Source of the DNA: Chloroflexota bacterium
GTDB lineage: Bacteria > Chloroflexota > Dormibacteria > Dormibacterales > Dormibacteraceae
NCBI GenBank assembly: GCA_005880315.1
Contig: VBHB01000100.1
Coordinates: 1 to 32,407, forward strand
DNA: 32,407 nt
Direction: 5' to 3'
This document shows, piece by piece, positions 27,690 to 32,407 of the stretch. Every line of letters begins with the position of its first letter. Within the stretch, counting starts at the first letter, position 1. Both the position numbers and the translations under genes were made by a program. The notes under the pieces are model-generated. The model saw only the letters and a program-made list of their open reading frames with translations, did no database searches and was not told the origin of the DNA.

Positions 27690-28318
27690 TCGCGCTCCCC
27701 GGAGCCCAGCAGGCTTTGCAGCGCGCCGGGGATTTCTTCGAGCGATAGTACGAAATCGACAGCGCCTGTTCGGATCGCCGCCGACGGCATGCCGAAGAAC
27801 TCCGACGAGGCCTCGTCCTGAGCTATCACCGTGCCGCCCCGCTGCTTGATGGCGGTCACGCCGATGGAACCGTCGTGGCCCGTACCGGTCAGCACGACGG
27901 CGATCGCTCGCTTGCCGTACGACGCGGCGACAGACTCGAACAGCAGGTCGGCCGACGGCCGTACGAAGTTGACGAGTTCGGTCTGCGTGAGGCTGACACT
28001 GCCGTCGCGGTTGATGAGCATGTGATGGTCCGGCGGCGCCAGATACACGTGCCCCACCTGCACATGCGAGCCGGCGACGGCCTGGTGGATGGGCAGGACG
28101 GAGCGCCGGCCGACGATCTCGGCCATCAGGCTTCGGTGGCGGGGATCCAGGTGCTGAACGGCGACGATGGGGGCGGTGAACGTTGCCGGAAGACGGCTGA
28201 GGATGAGAGTCAGGGCGCCTAGCCCGCCCGCGGAGGCAGCGATGGCCACCACCGCGAACGGCGCTTTGTCCATCCGTGATCCGCGTCTCGGGATCCTGTT
28301 CGTCGGCGCGTTGGGCAC
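27686..28318 (-). CDS. CheB-type protein-glutamate methylesterase (catalytic domain only)
   Basis: A 210-residue CheB methylesterase domain without the usual N-terminal receiver. The catalytic triad is visible: serine in VAIAASAGGLGAL, histidine in VQHLDPRHRSLM and aspartate in VLTGTGHDGSIG. YLAPPDHHMLI and the C-terminal IPGALQSLL complete the domain. In chemotaxis-like pathways CheB removes methyl groups from receptor glutamates. Here it is coupled by a 4-base overlap to the CheR-PAS gene, which is often fused with it in one polypeptide. Start GTG 28318 is favoured since TAGGAT ends 6 bases upstream (leaderless geometry); ATG 28273 is an alternative that would drop 15 N-terminal residues. 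Confidence 0.9.
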   Translation of the reverse strand: MPNAPTNRIPRRGSRMDKAPFAVVAIAASAGGLGALTLILSRLPATFTAPIVAVQHLDPRHRSLMAEIVGRRSVLPIHQAVAGSHVQVGHVYLAPPDHHMLINRDGSVSLTQTELVNFVRPSADLLFESVAASYGKRAIAVVLTGTGHDGSIGVTAIKQRGGTVIAQDEASSEFFGMPSAAIRTGAVDFVLSLEEIPGALQSLLGSGERD

Positions 28319-28324
28319 CAGCCC

Positions 28325-28330
28325 ATCCTA
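28325..28330 (-). promoter_or_regulatory. -10-like TAGGAT before cheB
   Basis: On the minus strand TAGGAT ends 6 bases before GTG 28318. It sits in the 69-bp divergent gap shared with the aminopeptidase gene, where GATAAT (28373-28378, plus strand) may serve the opposite direction. Confidence 0.35.
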
Positions 28331-28387
28331 AGCGGCATCGGGCCGACCTGCCGCTTGCAGCGCAGGCCTCGAGATAATTGGTGTCAC

Positions 28388-29626
28388 ATGACGAGCAGCA
28401 GGACCCGCCCACGTCCGGCGGAGGCGCTGGACGAAACCGAGCGCCTTCGGCGCATGGCCGAGCTAGCAGTGTCAGTCGGCGCCAATGTCCAACCGGGACA
28501 GCTCGTCGTGGTCTCATGCCTGGTCGAGCACGCAGCCCTGGCACGCCAGATCGCACGGGCCGCGTACGAGGCCGGGGCCGGCCTGGTCGAGCCACGATAT
28601 TTCGACCGGCACTTCACCCGCGCATTGGTCGAGCTCGGCCCGGAGTCATCACTGGGCGCATCGGCGCCCGGCGATGTGGCCATGCTCGAGACGCTCACCG
28701 CCCAGCGTGGAGCCTTCATACAGATCAGCGGCGACGCGGAGCCGAAGCTCCTGGCGGACCTCGACGGCGCCCGGGTCGGCAGGGCGCAGCCACGCGATTT
28801 CCTCGCCGAATGGGAAAACATGGTCAGCAACCGGCTCGTGACCTGGACGATCGTGCCGGCGCCCAACGCCGGCTGGGCGCAGCAGGTGTTCGGCAAACCC
28901 GACGTCGACGCCCTCTGGGCCGCGGTCGAGAAAGCCGTGCGCCTGGATCGGCCGGACCCCGTCGCCGCCTGGCGGGCACATATCGCGCGGCTCGACAGCA
29001 TCGCGGGCGCCCTCACCGAGAGGCGGTTCGAGCTACTTCGTTACCGCGGGCCGGGCACCGATTTCACCGTCGGCCTGCTGCCCAGCAGCCGCTGGCGCTG
29101 CGCCAAGTTCGAGACCGCATACGGCCAGGCGCACGTACCCAACCTGCCGACCGAAGAGGTGTTCACCTCGCCTGACAAGCGGCGGGCTGATGGCAAGCTG
29201 CGCTCGACACGACCTTTGCAGGTCGCCGGCACGATGGTCACGGACCTGGAGCTCGTGTTTCGCGATGGCAAGATCGTAGAGGTCGACGCCGCCCAAGGCG
29301 CCGACGTGATCCGTGGGCAGCTCGAGATCGACGCCAATGCGGTACGCCTCGGCGAGGTGTCGCTCGTCGACGGTTCATCGGAGGTCGGCAAGCTCGGTCT
29401 CATCTTCTACAACACGCTGTTCGACGAAAACGCCACATGTCACGTCGCTTACGGCAGCGGGTTCGCATTCTGCGTCGACGATGAGGCTGATCGGGAAGCA
29501 GGATTGAACAGCTCGAGCGCTCACACCGACTTCATGGTCGGTGGCCCGGACGTCGAGATCGACGGGCAGGCGAGCGGGGGGACCTGGACGCCAATCATCC
29601 GCGGCGACGAGTTCCAGATCCACTAG
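28388..29626 (+). CDS. M29-family metal-dependent aminopeptidase
   Basis: A 412-residue cytoplasmic aminopeptidase of the AmpS/PepS/T type, which removes N-terminal residues from peptides. The metal-ligand motifs are all visible in the C-terminal half: NLPTEEVFTSP (Glu), LGEVSLVD (Glu), NATCHVAYG (His), SSAHTDFMVGGPDVEIDG (His and Asp). The N-terminal part has the family's nucleotide-like fold (GQLVVVSCLVEHAALARQIARAAYEAGA). Length is normal. ATG 28388 is chosen; an upstream in-frame start at 28355 lies in the divergent promoter gap. GATAAT or TAATTG just upstream and no ribosome binding site again point to a leaderless or near-leaderless mRNA. Its TAG stop shares the tetranucleotide CTAG with the acetate kinase stop on the other strand. 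Confidence 0.92.
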   Translation: MTSSRTRPRPAEALDETERLRRMAELAVSVGANVQPGQLVVVSCLVEHAALARQIARAAYEAGAGLVEPRYFDRHFTRALVELGPESSLGASAPGDVAMLETLTAQRGAFIQISGDAEPKLLADLDGARVGRAQPRDFLAEWENMVSNRLVTWTIVPAPNAGWAQQVFGKPDVDALWAAVEKAVRLDRPDPVAAWRAHIARLDSIAGALTERRFELLRYRGPGTDFTVGLLPSSRWRCAKFETAYGQAHVPNLPTEEVFTSPDKRRADGKLRSTRPLQVAGTMVTDLELVFRDGKIVEVDAAQGADVIRGQLEIDANAVRLGEVSLVDGSSEVGKLGLIFYNTLFDENATCHVAYGSGFAFCVDDEADREAGLNSSSAHTDFMVGGPDVEIDGQASGGTWTPIIRGDEFQIH

Positions 29627-30723
29627 GGACGCTCGGCCAACAACCTCCGGACGTCGCGCGCGACCTCGACGTCTTCGCGCGCGTGGACCACCAGCGTTCG
29701 CACGATCGCTTGACGCGAGCTGACGTCTCCATCGCCTTTGATCGCCGCGTTCGTCTCCGCGTCGATCTCGATACCGAGGAAGCGCAGGCCGGCCGCCGCC
29801 TCGGCTCGCACCACCGCTGAGTTCTCACCCACTCCGCCGGTGAAGACGAGCGCGTCGAGACCATTCATGGCGGAGGCCATTGATGCGGTGCAGGCGCGCA
29901 GGCGGTGGATGTACACGTCGAACGCGAGTCCGGCTTCTTCATCGCCGGCGGCCCGCCTGTCGAGGACCTCACGCATGTCTTCGGTCCCCGCGAGGCCGAG
30001 CAGCCCCGACCGGCCGTCGAGCGCCTCGGTGAGCTGGTGCTCGGTCATCCGCTCGTGGCGCTGGAGCCACAGGATCACGCCGGGGTCGATGCTTCCCGAC
30101 CTTGTCGCCATGACCAGGCCCTCGAGGGGAGTGAATCCCATGGTCGTGTCCACCGAGCGACCGCCGCTCACAGCCGCCAGCGAAGCGCCGGAGCCCAGGT
30201 GGCAGGTGACTATTCGGAGGTCGGCCTGGGGTACGGACAGCAGGTCGCTCACCCGGCGCGCCGCGTACGCATGTGAGAAGCCGTGGAACCCGTAGCGCTT
30301 GATTCCGTACCGGCGCCGCCATCTCTCCGGGATCGCGTATGTCGCGGCGGACGCGGGAATCGTCGAGTGGAACGACGTGTCGAAGCACGCGGCCGCGGGG
30401 ATGCGAGGAAGCAGTTTGCGGACTGCCATGATGGCGGTGATCGCGGCGGGCATATGGAGGGGCGCCAGGTCGGCGATCGAATGGAGGTAAGCGACCACGC
30501 GGGCATCGATCCGGACTGAGCCCGTGTAGCGGGGCCCTCCGTGGACGACCCGATGCCCGACGGCATCGACGCCCTCCATCGCGGCCACGGCCGTCTTCAA
30601 GTTCGAATTCTTGAAACGACCCGCCGACGCTTTGAGCTCGTGGTTGACGACCTCCTCCCCATCCGCGCCCACCAGGCTCACCTTGAGCGAGCTCGAGCCC
30701 GCGTTGACGACGAGTACTCGCAC
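29623..30723 (-). CDS. ackA: Acetate kinase
   Basis: A 366-residue kinase, slightly shorter than the usual 400. It has the phosphate-binding start VLVVNAGSSSLKVSLVG, GHRVVHGGPRYTG (active-site Arg), CFDTSFH (Asp), HLGSGASL (His), TRSGSIDPGV, FTGGVGENS and the terminal glutamate in HAREDVEVARD. It converts acetyl phosphate and ADP to acetate and ATP. Start GTG 30723 lies 77 bp downstream of the phosphoketolase stop on the same strand, so acetyl phosphate from that enzyme is the expected substrate. A strong hairpin lies between the two genes, and expression of ackA may depend on read-through past it. Propionate or butyrate kinase activity cannot be excluded, but the neighbour favours acetate. 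Confidence 0.93.
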   Translation of the reverse strand: MRVLVVNAGSSSLKVSLVGADGEEVVNHELKASAGRFKNSNLKTAVAAMEGVDAVGHRVVHGGPRYTGSVRIDARVVAYLHSIADLAPLHMPAAITAIMAVRKLLPRIPAAACFDTSFHSTIPASAATYAIPERWRRRYGIKRYGFHGFSHAYAARRVSDLLSVPQADLRIVTCHLGSGASLAAVSGGRSVDTTMGFTPLEGLVMATRSGSIDPGVILWLQRHERMTEHQLTEALDGRSGLLGLAGTEDMREVLDRRAAGDEEAGLAFDVYIHRLRACTASMASAMNGLDALVFTGGVGENSAVVRAEAAAGLRFLGIEIDAETNAAIKGDGDVSSRQAIVRTLVVHAREDVEVARDVRRLLAERP

Positions 30724-30767
30724 CGCCTAACCCGCCCGCGTGGCCAGGGCGGCGCAGCCGACGGGCG

Positions 30768-30798
30768 ATGAGCGAAAACCGCGGAGGCTTTCGCTCAT
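30768..30798 (-). terminator. Strong stem-loop between phosphoketolase and acetate kinase genes
   Basis: ATGAGCGAAA (30768-30777) and TTTCGCTCAT (30789-30798) form a perfect 10-bp stem; after one mismatch, two more C-G pairs close a 5-base loop. It begins 2 bases after the phosphoketolase stop codon (minus strand). No T-run follows, so it may be a weak terminator, or an mRNA end-protecting or processing element that sets the ratio of the two enzymes. Confidence 0.55.
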
Positions 30799-30800
30799 GC

Positions 30801-32407
30801 CTAATACGGCCAAGTCCAGTCGCGAATGTCGGGTGGATCGTCGCCGACGTCGCGGGTGTACTGCCGGTGGCGCATCCGCTCGTCCTCCATCAGCTGCCTG
30901 GTATGGGCGGCCCGCGAGCGCAACCCGGGCACCCGATCGATCACGTCCATGACGAGATGAAATCGGTCCAGGTCGTTGAGCATGACCATGTCGAACGGGG
31001 TCGTCGTCGTGCCCTCCTCCCTGTACCCGCGCACGTGGATGTTGTCGTGATTGGTGCGGCGGTACGTCAGGCGATGGATCAACCATGGATAGCCGTGATA
31101 CGCGAAGATCACCGGCCGGTCGAGGGTGAAAAACGCGTCGAACTCAGGGTCGGCCAGCCCGTGCGGATGCTCGGTCGACGGCTGCAGGCGCATCAGGTCG
31201 ACGACGTTGACCACGCGCACCTTCACGGACGGAAGATGCTTGCGGATCAGGTCCACAGCGGCCAGAGTCTCCAGTGTGGGGATGTCGCCCGCGCACGCCA
31301 TGACCACATCGGGCTCTCCTTCCACATCGTTGGAGGCCCATTCCCAGATGCCGATGCCACGCGTGGTGTGCGCGATGGCTTCGTCCATCGGCAGGTAAGT
31401 GAGCGCGGGCTGCTTGCCGGCGACGATCACGTTGACATAGTTCCGGCTGCGCAGGCAGTGGTCTGCGACCGAGAGCAGGGTGTTGGTATCAGGGGCCAAG
31501 TAGACGCGGATCACCTCGGCCTTCTTGTTGACCACATGGTCGATGAACCCAGGGTCCTGGTGAGTGAACCCATTGTGGTCCTGGCGCCAAACGTGGGACG
31601 TGAGGAGGTAGTTCAAAGAAGCAATCGGCTTTCGCCACGGGATACCACGGGTCACCTTCAACCACTTGGCATGCTGGTTGAACATCGAATCGACGATATG
31701 GATGAATGCCTCGTAGCAGTTGAACATGCCGTGCCGGCCCGTCAGCAAGTACCCCTCGAGCCAGCCCTGGCACAGGTGCTCGCTGAGCACCTCCATCACG
31801 CGGCCGTCGGGCGCCAGATGGACATCCGACGCCTTCAGTTCCGCCTCCCAGACACGATTGGTCGCCTCGAACACGGCGCTCAGTCGATTGGAGTCGGTTT
31901 CGTCGGGCCCCATGAGCCGGAAGGTGTCGGGGTTCTTGGCGATTACGTCGCGCAGGAATTCGCCCAGCACACGCGTGGCCTCGCTGGTCTTCGTGCCTGG
32001 TTTGGGCACGTCGACCGCGTAATCGCGGAAGTCGGGCAGGCGGAGCTCGTCCAGAAGGAGGCCGCCGTTGGCATGCGGGTTCGCGCTCATGCGCCGGGCA
32101 CCACGCGGCGGCAGAGCGGCGAGCTCCGGGACGAGCCGCCCGTTCTTGTCGAAGAGCTCGTCCGGGTGGTAGCCGCGCATCCACTGCTCGAGCATCTGGA
32201 TGTGCTCCGGCTTGGATCGGAAGTCGGTGATGGGGACCTGGTGCGCGCGAAACGTACCCTCGACCTGGACGCCGTCTACGACCTTCGGGCCCGTCCAGCC
32301 CTTGGGCGTGCGCAGGACGATCATCGGCCAGCGCGGGCGGCCGGCTGCGCCTGACTTCCGAGCCTCTTGCTGGATTCGCGAGATGTCGTCCAGCGCCGCA
32401 TCCAGCG
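30801..32407 (-). CDS. xfp: Phosphoketolase (xylulose-5-phosphate / fructose-6-phosphate), C-terminal part
   Basis: The frame is open from the right edge of the window to TAG 30803-30801, giving 535 residues of an enzyme that is usually about 790 long; the N-terminal thiamine-diphosphate-binding third lies outside. Recognisable family blocks are [107 protein letters not shown] and the C-terminal DIRDWTW. It is a thiamine-dependent cytoplasmic enzyme that cleaves xylulose 5-phosphate (and often fructose 6-phosphate) with phosphate to acetyl phosphate and glyceraldehyde 3-phosphate (or erythrose 4-phosphate). Acetate kinase follows downstream, forming a short ATP-yielding route. Confidence 0.95.
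   Translation of the reverse strand, partial: LDAALDDISRIQQEARKSGAAGRPRWPMIVLRTPKGWTGPKVVDGVQVEGTFRAHQVPITDFRSKPEHIQMLEQWMRGYHPDELFDKNGRLVPELAALPPRGARRMSANPHANGGLLLDELRLPDFRDYAVDVPKPGTKTSEATRVLGEFLRDVIAKNPDTFRLMGPDETDSNRLSAVFEATNRVWEAELKASDVHLAPDGRVMEVLSEHLCQGWLEGYLLTGRHGMFNCYEAFIHIVDSMFNQHAKWLKVTRGIPWRKPIASLNYLLTSHVWRQDHNGFTHQDPGFIDHVVNKKAEVIRVYLAPDTNTLLSVADHCLRSRNYVNVIVAGKQPALTYLPMDEAIAHTTRGIGIWEWASNDVEGEPDVVMACAGDIPTLETLAAVDLIRKHLPSVKVRVVNVVDLMRLQPSTEHPHGLADPEFDAFFTLDRPVIFAYHGYPWLIHRLTYRRTNHDNIHVRGYREEGTTTTPFDMVMLNDLDRFHLVMDVIDRVPGLRSRAAHTRQLMEDERMRHRQYTRDVGDDPPDIRDWTWPY

Noticed and set aside
27690-28595. Upstream extension of the CheR frame giving a 912-residue protein
   Set aside because: The extension is arginine/proline-rich and lies antisense to the aminopeptidase start and out of frame within cheB; the CheR domain begins at TTG 27689.
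30768-32354. Long open frame on the plus strand opposite the phosphoketolase gene
   Set aside because: Its translation has no family resemblance and mirrors the codon structure of the phosphoketolase; it is an antisense shadow.

Overview
The window is high-GC, tightly packed chromosomal DNA without tRNA, rRNA, CRISPR or insertion sequences. Several traits point to a soil-type Terrabacteria lineage (Actinomycetota, Chloroflexota or the Dormibacterota-like groups between them): an F420-type deazaflavin oxidoreductase, an RsbA-like MEDS/ATPase anti-sigma protein, many GTG/TTG starts, 4-base overlapping gene junctions, and apparently leaderless promoters. This placement is inference from gene content; there is no rRNA or marker gene to prove it.

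Layout. 1-3710: a truncated ketopantoate-reductase-like gene overlapping an oxalate-CoA-ligase-like gene (minus strand), then a flavin amine oxidase and a small F420-dependent oxidoreductase (plus). 3719-5702: a minus-strand partner-switch unit (STAS protein, MEDS + anti-sigma-type ATPase, LuxR response regulator). 5703-5872: a divergent control region with an 8-bp inverted repeat. 5873-9477: a MerR helix-turn-helix fused to a receiver, a double KaiC ATPase, a broken GAF gene and a sarcosine-oxidase-like flavoenzyme. 9488-11361: a secreted M23 peptidase and an MFS transporter. 11516-13222: a PAS-GAF-GAF-LuxR regulator. 13369-18958: a coupled signalling operon: small membrane protein, Ser/Thr kinase-receiver-HD-GYP fusion, membrane hybrid histidine kinase with two receivers, and two stand-alone receivers. 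18999-19850: DUF1206 membrane protein.

19877-21498 is the most striking part. A 32-codon gene with a perfect Shine-Dalgarno sequence encodes a signal peptide followed by only eight residues (DGIGPTPK). It lies 56 bp upstream of a helix-turn-helix protein with a long TPR array. This is the layout of the RRNPP peptide quorum-sensing systems of Firmicutes (Rap-Phr, NprR-NprX, PlcR-PapR). Both promoter regions carry a shared GTYAAGTCAG motif, and an upstream sequence could mask the peptide's ribosome binding site in read-through mRNA.

21511-24766 (minus): cytochrome bd oxidase cydAB behind a LuxR response regulator that is a close paralogue of the one at 3719, and a small unknown gene. 24899-25841: an orphan winged-helix regulator and an unknown helical protein. 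25857-28318 (minus): CheB and CheR-PAS-coiled coil-PAS as two overlapping genes. 28388-29626: M29 aminopeptidase. 29623-32407 (minus): acetate kinase and a 5'-truncated phosphoketolase, together a route from sugar phosphates through acetyl phosphate to acetate and ATP.

Overall the segment is dominated by signal transduction (at least eight receiver domains, Ser/Thr kinase, c-di-GMP phosphodiesterase, KaiC ATPase, partner switch, candidate peptide signalling) interspersed with redox and energy genes.
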